A DNA stretch of 64,000 nucleotides. It comes from Diphasiastrum complanatum. Taxonomy: Eukaryota > Streptophyta > Lycopodiopsida > Lycopodiales > Lycopodiaceae. Below the pieces are notes generated by a model, which did not search any database, was not told the DNA's origin, and saw only the letters and a program-made list of their open reading frames with translations. The position numbers and the translations under genes are program-made. Shown here one piece after another: positions 12,401 through 20,979 of the stretch; the first letter of the stretch is position 1; each line of letters begins with the position of its first letter. The stretch spans positions 47,315,079 to 47,379,078 of the forward strand of contig CM055096.1 of the NCBI GenBank assembly GCA_029204225.1, read 5' to 3'.

Positions 12401-12647
12401 TGGAAGCATGGAACACATCCTCCTGGGTTTCGGAAACATTGGCTGCGTTCTCAGAGAAATCTTCAGGAACATATTGCACACTGAAGTTCCCTACCTGTGC
12501 CTCTTCTCGCAATGCTTGTTCTAATCTTTCTACCAACTCCTTCTTCAGACCCTTTGGGAGAATTCCACGTTTTCTCAACTCTTCTTTTAATTCCGGAACC
12601 TTAAGCTGTTCTAATGTCCTGTTTCCCAACGCCGAAACTGTTGACAT
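3281..12647 (-). CDS. ACINUS homologue (SAP, RRM-like and RSB domains), five coding exons
   Basis: Homologue of ACINUS, which with RNPS1 (SR45 in plants) and SAP18 forms the nuclear ASAP complex, a peripheral exon-junction-complex factor controlling splicing. Minus-strand exons: 12647-10841, 5818-5489, 5270-5119, 3927-3639, 3432-3281. All introns are GT-AG and the phases join exactly (2730 nt, 909 aa plus stop). Residues about 15-46 are a SAP domain (KVPELKEELRKRGILPKGL), a nucleic-acid-binding helix-extended-helix. Residues 71-110 are four 10-residue acidic repeats. Residues about 480-600 are Arg/Lys/Glu-rich. KRQRRWNS follows near 615, a segment conserved in plant homologues. Residues about 720-815 form the RRM-like domain (LRIDRFLRPFTL, then LLVAEF-type KMLVAEFVDPDEV). 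Residues about 863-890 are the RNPS1/SAP18-binding motif (PTLDDLFKKT, IYYLPL). The start is the Met before STVSALGN because the upstream in-frame extension looks like leader. I found no premature stop, so the gene is probably functional. Confidence 0.92.
3639..3927 (-). CDS. ACINUS homologue coding exon 4 (second half of RRM, Pro-rich linker)
   Basis: 289 nt, acceptor TTTCACAG|TACTCA and donor AAAG|GTAACT. It encodes YSTVEEAIATRNALYNLQWP and KMLVAEFVDPDEV, the alpha2-beta4 end of the RRM-like domain. A linker with a run of seven prolines (LPPPPPPQRE) follows. Its last G forms a Glu codon with the final exon. Confidence 0.9.
5119..5270 (-). CDS. ACINUS homologue coding exon 3 (first half of RRM-like domain)
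   Basis: 152 nt, acceptor CTTCTTGCAG|TTCCTG and donor GTAACG|GTTAGT. It encodes LRIDRFLRPFTLNAVKELL and FWMDHIKSHCYVT, beta1-alpha1-beta2 of the RRM-like fold, and ends on a codon boundary. Confidence 0.9.
5489..5818 (-). CDS. ACINUS homologue coding exon 2
   Basis: 330 nt, acceptor TTTTGACAG|ATGAGG and donor GGATAG|GTGAGC. It carries KRQRRWNSG and a Ser/Pro/Gly-rich linker typical of the region just before the RRM-like domain in plant ACINUS. The next exon joins as KRI-VPAPTRS, giving the VPAP motif seen before the RRM in the family. Confidence 0.88.
6840..6867. repeat. (GA)n microsatellite
   Basis: About 14 uninterrupted GA units within ACINUS intron 1 (CT repeats on the transcribed strand). 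Confidence 0.95.
7192..7275 (+). mobile_element. tRNA-derived SINE head, copy 1
   Basis: Contains a Pol III box-A-like GGTTGGCTCAGTTGATTAGC, then the shared core TTGGCATCCAAAGTTTCTTT and a decayed box-B region (CCCAAGTCAAGCCCC), closing with TTGGAAACCAAGA. The same core recurs at 7431-7520 and 15728-15815, the last with a nearly perfect box B (GTTCGAGCC). Three copies of a tRNA-like head with a common body point to a SINE rather than a tRNA gene. Confidence 0.6.
7431..7520 (+). mobile_element. tRNA-derived SINE head, copy 2
   Basis: Second copy, produced by the tandem duplication. Box-A-like GGTTGGCTCAGGTGATTAGC, the same TTGGCATCCAAAG core and a decayed box B (CCCAAGTCAAGCCCC). No poly(A) tail or target duplication is visible at either end. 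Confidence 0.55.
8357..8412. repeat. 13-bp inverted repeat around a poly-C loop
   Basis: GGTTGCAGCCCAT (8357-8369) and its exact complement ATGGGCTGCAACC (8400-8412) flank a loop with a run of 13 C (8372-8384) and CCTG repeats. It sits in ACINUS intron 1 just before the hAT relic, within a GC-richer stretch (8126-8480) that also repeats GGGAACGC and GCATTCCCA motifs. It may be part of the hAT element or a separate MITE-like piece. Confidence 0.6.
8760..9400 (+). pseudogene. hAT-family transposase relic
   Basis: Conceptual frames with stops give segments typical of plant hAT transposases: AGAFIEAHYPHICFSPCIAH followed by CLNNLLKDIG (the block where the transposase core meets the Cys-His conserved motif), later HPVAFVFDPKF (the usual HAAAYYLNPKF block). 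Stops and frame changes break it, and the C-terminal dimerisation domain is not visible. It lies in ACINUS intron 1, antisense to the gene. The family is fairly sure, the boundaries not. Confidence 0.65.
9376..10276 (-). pseudogene. Ty3/gypsy gag-protease relic
   Basis: On the minus strand, in order: a capsid block (AVMYLRGKAFTWWQDLRGKS, FCKAFKAAFLP), a basic linker, a CCHC zinc knuckle (CFNCMEPGHVAKEC), and the start of a retropepsin-like domain (GGQVVTVLFDDGFMHNFI; the catalytic position reads FDDG, so it may be inactive). Frames are broken at about 9735-9965 and 10050. There are no LTRs. Same strand as the ACINUS gene that hosts it. Confidence 0.8.
10841..12647 (-). CDS. ACINUS homologue coding exon 1 (SAP domain, charged middle)
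   Basis: Largest exon, 1807 nt, 602 codons plus one base. It encodes the SAP domain, the 10-residue acidic repeats and a long Ser/Glu/Val-rich disordered region ending in a basic/acidic alternating stretch. The donor is TCAG|GTGTTT at 10841/10840. The split codon G|AT (Asp) joins to the next exon as RRES-DEDSRQ. The frame is open upstream to 12713, but an acceptor-like GTAGCAG sits immediately before the chosen ATG. Confidence 0.9.
12318..12437 (-). repeat. In-frame 30-bp minisatellite in ACINUS exon 1 (4 copies)
   Basis: Four consecutive 30-bp units encode the decapeptides VSETQEDVFH, ASKPQEDAPD, VSKTQKDAPH and ASEPQEDASQ (residues 71-110). The unit is a multiple of three, so copy-number change would keep the frame. 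It lies in a disordered acidic region just after the SAP domain. Confidence 0.8.
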
Positions 12648-13260
12648 TGCTGCTACGAACAAAGATACAAGCCTTCTCTGATCAGCAACAAAGGACTTAC
12701 TGCTCAAAAACACAGACAGGAGCTGGGGACAAGAAGCAAATTGACTAAGAGCAAAATAAAGGGCAAATCAAATGTTAGAATAACCGCACGTGAAGCGACT
12801 TACACCACAATATCAAAGCAACTATAGTAACAATCTTTTGTTCTATAAACAAAGCAACAACAATACAGCCACACTAATGTATTGAAATGCTTTAAACCAA
12901 GCCGCGAGGTGTTTAAAGGGACGAAGCTTTGTAGCAGCACGCCTGAGTGCTCGCTCTTTCTCTATCCCTTGGCTTTAAGTTTGTGCGATAACGTTCATAA
13001 CCACAAACAACGCAGGCAATCCATGTCCAAAACCCTCCTTTCTGCTTTCTAGCCTTGTTAGAAAACCCTTGCAGCAGCAGAAGCAAAATTCAGAAACCGA
13101 ACATTTCAAAAGAACTACAATCTTTCCAGTTTCTCGCTAGATCTTGCGACGCGACGCTCGATCTATCTATCTATCTATCTGCTATTTTCTCTCTTTTTAC
13201 CCTCGTTGCCTGTGCTTCTCGCTAGCTTTCTGGCTCGCTTGCCGATTGCCCTAAAATGGG
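12648..13260 (-). promoter_or_regulatory. 5' leader of the ACINUS homologue, possible leader intron
   Basis: About 600 bp between the TATA-like box and the ATG, with C/T-rich tracts common in plant leaders. A donor-like GGT|GTAAGT lies on the minus strand at 12803. Acceptor-like TTGCTCTTAG (about 12750) and GTAGCAG (just before the ATG) suggest a short leader intron. This is inferred from sequence only. Confidence 0.35.
13161..13180. repeat. (ATCT)n microsatellite in ACINUS leader
   Basis: Five tandem ATCT units inside the predicted untranslated leader of the ACINUS homologue. Confidence 0.9.
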
Positions 13261-13266
13261 GATTAT

Positions 13267-13276
13267 GTATTTAAAG
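13267..13276 (-). promoter_or_regulatory. TATA-like box for the ACINUS homologue
   Basis: The minus-strand decamer CTTTAAATAC lies about 620 bp upstream of the ATG, with a CCAAT-like/GC-rich segment just upstream (minus-strand CCCCCATTGGGG near 13285-13300). A start site would be expected near 13240. The position fits the gene; there is no direct evidence of transcription. Confidence 0.4.
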
Positions 13277-13638
13277 CCCGACCAACCCCAATGGGGGCTG
13301 GTTAACGAGCTCCCTGGCATTGTTGCCAAGTGCGTCATTGGCACCCAAAACATTTTTCAACATTTTATTCTAAAAAACGTGGCACAATCTGAACGTTCAT
13401 GATAACAAGATCCAAAGGTGACAGTCTTTAAATGCCTTTTTGGGCTCTCCTTAATTGTTTGCAAATTTTTTTTTGAAACCTTACAGATATTATTATATTT
13501 TCAACTCGGACAAGTACAAAAAGTGATAACCCAAGGCCAAGTCAGTAAAAACAGTCCAAAAGGACTTCAGCACCATGCAAGGAGGCAGTCCAAATATCTA
13601 ACTAATATGCATAAAAAAAGTAGCCATACGAATACAAG
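13277..13638. other. No recognisable gene
   Basis: Promoter-distal flank of the ACINUS homologue. AT-rich with no coding signature. Confidence 0.4.
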
Positions 13639-13935
13639 CTACAACTGATAGAGAGGAAACAGCGCCCTCAAAAACTTGCTAATTTCATGCCAAACAAAGC
13701 TTCCACAGTATCGCCAACCTGCAAACATGCCAAAGGATGAGAGTACAGCGATCCGTGATATGAGAGTCACCCACAACAGAATGGTACTAATGTTCGAAGA
13801 GAAGGTGAAACCCCAATGAGGAAGCAAGCGGACAAGCTCAGTCCATAAATCTCGTCGACAGTAAAAAAACAAATGCTCAATCATTTCTTCTTCCAACTGG
13901 CAAATGTGGCATATTGTTATTCTGATACTAGTCAA
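13639..13935 (-). pseudogene. LINE (L1-type) C-terminal zinc-binding domain fragment
   Basis: Encodes CHICQLEEEMIEHLFFYC, the Cys-Cys-His-Cys pattern of the zinc-binding domain that ends plant L1-like RT proteins (zf-RVT). DLWTELVRLLPHWGF and further hydrophobic sequence follow. Only this tail is present, and it abuts a Copia block at about 13936. A 5'-truncated LINE is likely. Confidence 0.75.
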
Positions 13936-15650
13936 GCCTTAAAAACCTCTATTCTTGTCAATGAAGCATTACTATGGCATCATCGATTAGGACACTTGAA
14001 TCATACATCTATTTCATACATGTCTAAACAATCCCCTAGCACTTGACGACCTCCCTATCTGTCATAGCTGCATCCTTGGAAAGCAGACTAGGATTCCCTT
14101 TAGATCAAGTCATAGGCATGCAGCAAAAGATTTGTTAGATGTTGTTCATTCAAATATATGTGGTCCTATGCAAACTTTGTCGTTGCTTGATGCAAAGTAT
14201 TTTATTACCTTCACTGACAAATATTCAAGAAGAATAGCTATTTATTTCATTAAGCAGAAATCGGAGGTTTTCAACAAGTTTCGACAATTCAAGGAGCATG
14301 CAGAAAATCAAACTAGTAAAAGAATCAAAGTACTAAGGTCCGACAATGGAGGAGAATACATCTCTACCGAATTCAAGGAATATTGCCTTAGCAAGGGTAT
14401 TGAGCAACAATACATTACGTCCTATTCACCTCAGTCGAATGGTCTTGCCGAGAGAAAGAACAGAATCTTAGTCGAGTTGACAAAGTGCATGTTATCACAT
14501 GCGACACTTCCGAAGTCCTTTTGGGCTGAAGCAGTTTCAACTGCAGCTTATATTTGGAACAAAAGTCCTACTAAAGGTCTCTCAGAAAAAACACCATACG
14601 AAGTTTGGATAGGCTCCAAACCTTCTTTATCGAACTTACGAGTTTTTGGATGTATCGCTTATGCAGAAATTCCACATGATCAAGATGTTCGATTTCTAGA
14701 GTATCAAATCGATTTTCATCAGCTACACTACTTTAGATCAAGCTTATAATTTGTATGATCTTGTTGAGTCGAAGATATTCAATAGCCGAGATGTCATCTT
14801 CATTGAAGATCAGTTTATCGACCTCAAAGGTAAGGGCAAAGCTCATATAGCTCATATAGCCGAGACTCTCCCGAAATATTGAACTCTTTACTTCCAAAGT
14901 CGACTATTCCTTTTGAAGGTCCAAGTTCGTCTACTCCCAACGAATAACTCATCAACAGTGAATCCGAAGATGATGATGTTGCAGTTCAACACTGTAACAT
15001 GATGAAGGCATCACCCAGAAGAACGACAAGACAAATTAGACCACCTATTAGGTACATCGACGAGTCTGTAGCTTACCATGTTCAAGAGCCGATGACTGTC
15101 GAAGAGGCACTCAGTCATCTTGATTCCGATTTCTAGAAAGAAGCTATGGATAAAGAGTATTCATCTCTTATGAAGAACCATACATGGACTATTGTCGAAT
15201 TACCTGTCAGCAGAAATGTAGTTGATTGCAAAGGGTTGTTCAAAATCAAATACAAGACAAATAGAAGTATCGATTGAAGAAAGGCTCGACTTGGCGCTAG
15301 AGAATTCTCTCAGGTACAGAACGTCGACTACATTGAGACTTTCAGTCCAGTAGTTTCACATTCTTCTATTCGACTTCTATTTTGATTTGTTGCTATAGCA
15401 GATTTGGAAATACATCACATGGATGTATAGACAACATATCTTAATGGAGTTACCAGGAGGACATTTACATGGTGCAACCTGAAGGTTACAAAATTGAATG
15501 TAAACACAATTATGTCTGTAAACTCCATAAAGCACTTTATGGCTTGAAGCAATTTGTTCGAGCATGGTTTCAAAGGATCAATACTTTCCTTATTGATCAC
15601 AACTACATGCCAAGTTCTTCAGATTTGAATGTCTACTTCCTTCTCCTTCC
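13936..15650 (+). pseudogene. Copia integrase-RT block, decayed
   Basis: Begins inside the gag-pre-integrase domain (NEALLWHHRLGHLNHTSISY; then CHSCILGKQTRIPF, the HHCC zinc element). The integrase catalytic core follows (VVHSNICGP with N in place of the first Asp, LRSDNGGEY, NGLAERKN; frame 14132-14749), then a linker. RT follows: KEAMDKEYSSLMKNHTW, GAREFSQVQ, then MVQPEGYKIE and KLHKALYGLKQF. Several stops are present, and RT ends at DLNVYF where a SINE-like sequence starts. The N for D change would disable strand transfer. Dead. Confidence 0.88.
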
Positions 15651-15840
15651 CTCAACCTCGACGACTGGGAGCCTCTCCTTGACCATTCTCTCCTCAACGT
15701 GCATCAGTTGGCATAACCCTTCCATTTTTCCAACGGGGTTGGCTCAATTGGTTAACTTGACATCCAAAGTTTCTTTGGTCTCAAGTTCGAGCCTCCCCTA
15801 GGAAACCAAAAAGCATTTTTCTTGATTTTTTGAACTCCCT
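15640..15840 (+). mobile_element. tRNA-derived SINE inserted in Copia RT
   Basis: Shares the core of the two intron-1 SINE heads (box A: GGTTGGCTCAATTGGTTAAC at about 15729; CATCCAAAGTTTCTTTGG) and keeps a near-consensus box B (AAGTTCGAGCCTCC). The Copia RT frame is cut at about 15640. The SINE tail is probably the T-rich segment near 15815-15835. The SINE is the better-preserved copy and gives the family its tRNA resemblance. Confidence 0.6.
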
Positions 15841-16037
15841 TTAGTCTGTTTTGCATGACTGTTCCCATTGGAAGAAAAGGCTTCGCGTTGCTCGCTCCCT
15901 TCATGTTGGGAAGCTTCGTTACCTTGCATACCGCATTTTTACCAAGTCGCTTCCCCTATTGTCTAAATGGCCCTTCTTGAATGACTTATGTATATAAGTA
16001 TTCATGCCTCTTGCCGAGTGCAAGGACCTTACTTGTC
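15841..16037. other. Short anonymous stretch
   Basis: No coding or repeat signature recognised. It separates the plus-strand INT-RT block from the minus-strand gag-PR block. Confidence 0.4.
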
Positions 16038-17170
16038 CTATCGATAATTCGGACTCAAACTCCACCCATGATCTAAATCAGTGATCCTACTTATTGATAA
16101 TAGATTCGTAGAGAGTTTAGGTACATACAAAACATTTGATAGTACTTTGAATTGATCATGCTGAAATTTTAATCTTATAGTGCCTTCACCTTCGATAGTG
16201 TGAGTGCTATTGTCGCCAAAATGAACGTACTTCTTTGTATTGTAAGACGTATACGAGTGAAAACGTTCACGCTGACTGGTCAGATATTGAGTAGCTCCAG
16301 AATCCAGAAACCAAGAATCATCCAGTAGTGCTTTTCGGTCTTTGACCATAAATGCTCCTTCGTCCATGTCGATGTCGGGAGGTGCTATGATTGCATTTGC
16401 CTGTTGATCTAGTTGCTTACTGGCATTCTTCGCTTTGAGAACCCTACAATTCTGGATCTCATTATTAGTGCACTTTTGCAATACTTACAGAACATCTTCT
16501 TCTTCAACTATGGATTTGAAAATTGTTCTTGACTTTGAGTCAGTTTTTGATTTGATGCGGACTGCTTAGAGCTTTTCTGCTTCTGTCATTTTGAGCCTTT
16601 GATGACATATAGAACATGAGATGATGAAGTCGACGAAGCATATTGACTTCTTTGATTATCTTCCTACAGCAACATAGTGATAACTCTGGTAAGAGTTAAA
16701 TCTGAGTGTGTCGATATGATTATCACCCAGTTCTCATACGTAGAGGACAAGCTTGAAAGCAATGTCATGATTGCGTCTTGATCGTTTATGACTGATCCGG
16801 CGGTGGCCATCTGTTGCAAGAGATTCTTAAACTGGCTAACATGATTATGAAGTGAATCACCGTTCGATATCTTGGGACTGAAGAATTTTCTTCGTAGATG
16901 TAACTTAGAAGTTATATCCCTGACATCATATAGTGAGCTCAGGATGTTCCATATTTCTTTCAAAGTTTGAGCTTCAACTATGTGGCCAATCTGAGTGTCT
17001 GATATATTGAGAGTAATAAGTGCGAAAGCTTTACCATCCTTCGACTTCCAGTTTGAGTCGGTTGTGTCGTCTTCAGACTTCACTTTTGTACTTGTGACAA
17101 CATCCCACAATTTATTGGCAATTAGCAAGGTCTTCATCTTAAATTTTCACAAGTAGTAATTGGATCCATT
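16038..17170 (-). pseudogene. Copia gag-protease block
   Basis: On the minus strand: a gag core of the UBN2 type (17137-16664; LWDVVTSTKVKSEDDTTDS, AFALITLNISDTQIGHI, IWNILSSLYDV), a degenerate zinc knuckle around 16480 (FCKYCK ... CRVLKAKN), and a retropepsin with the intact active-site block SWFLDSGATQYLT. It stops at SISRITDLDHGWSLSPNYR, where gag-pre-integrase should begin. The neighbouring plus-strand block starts at that very domain. A frameshift separates gag from protease. Confidence 0.85.
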
Positions 17171-17448
17171 TAGCTTGTCTGTGATAAGCCCGGCTTTACT
17201 CTAAGAGTCCATCTGAAATTTTAGTCTGTCGATATATCAATGACGTTAAGAGATAGATATCGTGCTATGCTACAATTGGAAAACAACTATCTGATATTGA
17301 AATTTGATACCACAAATTGAAGAATATGATACTACGAAAAGTATCAAATGATATCGATTTGATATCGCGAAAGATATCATGTATTAGAGCCTTGGTATAA
17401 CATATTGCTCTGATATCATGAAGGTACGTTCTGATATTATATAATAGA

Positions 17449-17460
17449 GCTCTGATAACA
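17449..17460 (-). other. Primer binding site (initiator Met tRNA type)
   Basis: Minus-strand TGTTATCAGAGC, one mismatch from the usual plant Copia PBS TGGTATCAGAGC, abutting an LTR-like end at 17461. Two further look-alikes (GCTCTGATATCATG near 17408 and TTCTGATATTAT near 17429) lie just inside, suggesting local duplication. Confidence 0.7.
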
Positions 17461-18300
17461 TGTTGAAAAGAGGTGATAGCAATAACGACAAGTCGAAAGT
17501 AGTGAATGACTTATCGAGCGTAGCGGAATGGAGTCTGCTTTCCTAATGCATGACTACGCCTATCAATATTGAATCATCAGACAAAAGCAATATGAGATGT
17601 ATCAGCTACAAAGCAATCACAGAGATGCATACATTCTAATATAATACTGATAATTAGACAATAAAGTATTGAATTATCAGACAAAAGCAATATGAGATTT
17701 ATTAGCTACAAAGCAATCTTAGAGATGCATACATTCTGATATAATATTGAGCGCAATAAATGATAGATTGATTCAGCATGAAACAGATGATGATGATGAG
17801 CACAAGACAATTGTGGATAGAAACCACGTACTCTAAGCTATCTTTGAGTAACTGAAACTCTGTTTGAATTACAATTCCACTAATAAGCAGTAAGCACTAA
17901 CAGCAAAACTCTAAATGAACTCTAAAGAGTTGAGCTAGAATGCTCAAGAGTGTTCAAGCTTGAAAGCTTGAGAGAGCTGCTACAATATTCTATGAATACT
18001 TTGAAAAGCATTAGAAATAATAGAAGTATGATCAGCTACTTATATTAAGCAAAATGTGGCTCGTCCAGTAGGACAACTAATTAGGTCATAGATCTTAAAT
18101 GGCCAGTTGGCCATCATGAGCTTGCATCCATCTAGTTAGTACTTCCTATAAATTTACTTGCTATACAATTAGGGCAAGTCTGTAGCTTTAATTCGAGTGG
18201 AAGAATGAATTGTCTTTCACCCGATAAGATTTGTCGGATGATGTCCGATATGTTGGAGCCAACTATGAGCGATTCCCAAGTATCTCTACAGACTATGTAG
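17461..18300 (-). mobile_element. 5' LTR of the minus-strand Copia gag-PR element (outer end uncertain)
   Basis: The inner end is set by the adjacent PBS: minus-strand sequence finishes CTTTTCAACA. The region includes a TATA-like minus-strand ATATAAGT (about 18038-18045). The outer TG end is not certain; homology to a second copy, which would fix it, is absent from the window. Confidence 0.5.
17571..17770. repeat. 100-bp direct tandem duplication within the LTR
   Basis: GAATCATCAGACAAAAGCAA at 17571 recurs as GAATTATCAGACAAAAGCAA at 17671. Homology continues through GAGATGCATACATTCT in both copies, with a period of exactly 100 bp and several substitutions between them. Confidence 0.85.
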
Positions 18301-18356
18301 AAACATGCATAAAACTGCAGAACTGGATGACAAGTGGATGAAGATTAAAAGATCGA

Positions 18357-18608
18357 TTAGTTGATAATCGGGAGAATAATCCAACATTTTGTCCTCCTAT
18401 CAGACTTCAATTGTTTTTGAGGTGCCAAAGGTCTCTCCTGCACACCTACAACAATGTCCATCAACTCATTCATCTCAAGGAGAAACTCCATTCTCATCTT
18501 CCAAGTTGAATAGTTGCTCGAGGTAAGCCTATCATTGCTCTCCAACATGAAGCCTCCATTTGTAGCCATGTTGCAATGATTTGTGATTCGGACGGAATCA
18601 GATAGCAT
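18357..18608 (-). pseudogene. Copia gag N-terminus fragment
   Basis: Encodes ESNDRLTSSNYSTWKMRMEF and LLEMNELMDIVVGVQERP, closely similar to the first 55 residues of gag in the young Copia element at 20980-26993 (LTSSNYSLWKVRMESLLEM). It is cut after KQLKSDRRTK, so it is a relic of a related element. An (AAAT)n microsatellite follows at 18640-18658. Confidence 0.8.
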
Positions 18609-18659
18609 GCTAGCATGCTATAGGATTCCATTGCAAAAATAAATAAATAAATAAATAAT

Positions 18660-19416
18660 TCAAGCGGTCTCGCCTAGCACGCCGATGTGCCATCTTTGGA
18701 GGTTGCAAAAAAAAAAATTGATTCTTTGTGGGATTTTTAACTATGTACTAAACTACATTCTTAATAATAAATATTGAAGTAATAGCATAAAAAATGTAGC
18801 ATACCATGTGATATCTTTTTGTTGAGTCATGCAAGAAAGAAACTCGCAAAAAATTTACTTGCAAAATGCCAAGGCCCCAATGTAAAAATCATGTATCAAC
18901 TACACATGGAAGATGAAAAACTTAGAATTTGCTTCGAACAGGAACACAGATCATGCTACACAGTAATACAGATAGAAAGCACTCTCCACAACAAGCTTAC
19001 GTAGCAATTGTATGTCTCAAAACGAAAATACACTATACATATAGTTCTTCACTAAGGCAACCCATGCATAACCCAGGTTGTTGTTCATAGATTCTCTGAA
19101 TCTATGAACACGGTTCTTGTAAGTTCTTTACCTCTTCTTTAGTTACGGTTCTTTATGGTTCTTCTTCTTATTAGAACAATTACAAGCAGAAGCATTACTC
19201 AGTTTTCAACATGTATTTCCCAGCCTGTCAGTGGGAGACACAGTTTTGATGCTCAGCTACATGCAGAAATCAACCATGTAACCATCTTTAGCTCAAGAGG
19301 ATCAACGTTTTGGAACAGGGAGCAGACCTACCACTATCTATTGAATCAGAAATCAATCAAGAACAAGATTAACTACTGAACAAGAAACAAGAAACTAGAA
19401 AAGAAAAAACTAGATT
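18660..19416. other. No gene; may contain the distal part of the element A LTR
   Basis: No coding signature. The LTR of element A, by comparison with element B, probably runs some way below 19417 (shared CTAGTTT and TTCATTTCTTGTTCTT-like sequence). A short inverted repeat GATTCTCTGAATC lies near 19090-19102. Confidence 0.4.
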
Positions 19417-20186
19417 CCTAACAGCATTTGACAGTCCAAGAATCAAGAAACACTCATTTCTTGATGCTTAGAATGCCCAAGAACAATCAAAAATTGGAAA
19501 GTAAGAGAGTATGCAAGATTTACACCACTATTCCAGCCTATTTAGTTTAGTTGAATGTTGATTTCTACTTGATTCCATAAACAAGAAGTGAATTCTAATC
19601 CACAACTAAGCAAGAAAATAGAAAACAAGAAACTAGTTAATCCACAATGCAAGGAATTCAAGCATGCTCATAGAAATTTCACTCAAGAACATTGCCATGA
19701 ACAAGGAGCTTAGCAATCATCAAGAACTCGTGGAGGATCCTCTTTATTTTCTCAAGAGAACTTGTCAATACATTCAAAAGCTCCCTCACAAGAGAGGGGA
19801 GCCCTTAAATAAGCAAGAAGGCTGTCCATGTGGAGCCCAAGTGGCAATTCCACCAAATTAGAAATTACATGTGGAATTTGCCCTTCCACTAAAGGTCACC
19901 ATCAAAAGGTGGCTCACTCTAACTAATTTAAGAGGGGGTCTACATTTATTTACAAAGCCTAGGAAATATGACTAGCTCCTACATGGTCATTCCTTCTTTG
20001 GGATACACCACGTAGGCTCACATAGATAACTCACTGTCTTCTTGGCTAGTACTTCTTCGGCTCTCATGCTCGGCTCTCAGCTTCTTCTGCTCTCCTCCTT
20101 CTGAGACCTCCTCGGTTATGGGTGAGAAATAACTTGTGTCTTCAGCTTGGCTCGGCATCTAGGGATTCTCTGGAATCTGCTAACAT
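19417..20186 (-). mobile_element. 3' LTR of Ty3/gypsy element A (shared part)
   Basis: The minus strand begins TGTTAGCAGATTCCAG at 20186, preceded by a polypurine tract, so this is the downstream LTR of a minus-strand element. It is colinear in inverted orientation with 37432-38200, roughly nine identical bases in ten by eye. It shares landmarks (GACCATGTAGGA, CTTGCTTATTTAAG with a TATA-like TATTTAAG, GTAAACTAAATAGGCTGG-like) with the LTRs of element B. The distal end beyond 19417 is unresolved. Confidence 0.8.
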
Positions 20187-20201
20187 TATCCACCCCTAAT
20201 C
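20187..20201 (-). other. Polypurine tract of element A
   Basis: Minus strand TTAGGGGTGGATAA immediately before the LTR TG. Element B has the equivalent TTAGGGATGGGATGA. Confidence 0.75.
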
Positions 20202-20979
20202 TGTTGCAGGACCCACTGCAACACCGGTGATGTCTTCCGCTTGGCACTTGGAAAAGCGTGGATCTTCATTCGCTTCCGTAAAACCAGGTGCTTATTGTCC
20301 GCAAAACTTATTCTTCAAAATTGAAAGTCTCTCAATTGGCCGCTACATACTAGCCCCCTTGAGAACTTCTTGCGAGTCCTGCTCGTCTCGTCGTCCTGTC
20401 GTCTGCTTTTGTTCGTCCATTTTTCATCCTAGGGCTTCAAAAACCTGTAAGCGGAGCTTACTTCCGAAATTGAGGGGCCCCAGATATTCTCTTATCTTCT
20501 CCACGAAGCCCATTTCATGCAAGTCTTCCACCATGGTCACATAGCGTGACGACATAAAGGCCGCTCTGTAGTATAGCATGGCCATCATTTCATGGTCTTC
20601 TTCCGACTGGAGGGCTACATTTGGGTTGATTTTGATGGGCTCCAGGCCTCGATCCCATAAACACTCTTGTTGCATCAAAAAGGCCATGGATCTGCAATAT
20701 TCGGCACTTTCCTGCATGCAAAGATCGGCACTTGATATGTATTTATGCCCGAAGTCGAGTAACTGCAGCCTCAGATCATCCGGGGTGTTTCTCTCTAAAA
20801 TTCCTGGGATGACTGGCCAGCTTACCAACTCTATACGCGGCTTTTCCACCGGCCATGGGTTTCTGTGTTTGAGTGGCATGTAGAAAGGATCCACTCGCTT
20901 CCAAGCCGGTGCCCTCAAATACTCTTGAAGTCGCCTGCTATCCTTCAGGACCTTATTCTGCCATTCTGGTTGTGGTTGT
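20202..20979 (-). pseudogene. Element A additional ORF (aORF), 3' part
   Basis: The C-terminal section of the extra ORF, cut from its 5' part by the young Copia insertion. The best frame (20918-20424) encodes WKRVDPFYMPLKHRNPWP, ELVSWPVIPGILERNTPDDL, SADLCMQESAEYCRSMAFLM and RAAFMSSRYVTMVEDLHEMG; reading continues with stops to the PPT (EANEDPRFSKCQAED). The last section matches element B near 44950-45070 (QANEDLRFSK). Removing the Copia and one GTTGT copy joins VTLQ and PQPEWQNKV in frame. I do not recognise a known enzymatic domain. Ty3 elements of the Tat/Ogre type carry extra ORFs, and here the ORF lies between integrase and the 3' LTR. Confidence 0.7.
20975..20979. repeat. Target site duplication GTTGT, left copy
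   Basis: Five bases abutting the left LTR (20980), matched exactly at 26994-26998 beyond the right LTR. Confidence 0.95.

Noticed and set aside
10942-12681. Several plus-strand open frames of 85-112 codons
   Set aside because: They are antisense shadows of ACINUS exon 1, whose coding identity is clear.
12648-12713. Upstream in-frame Met (MFLSSKSF) as ACINUS start
   Set aside because: The SAP domain should lie near the N-terminus, the extension is unlike the family, and an acceptor-like GTAGCAG adjoins the chosen ATG.
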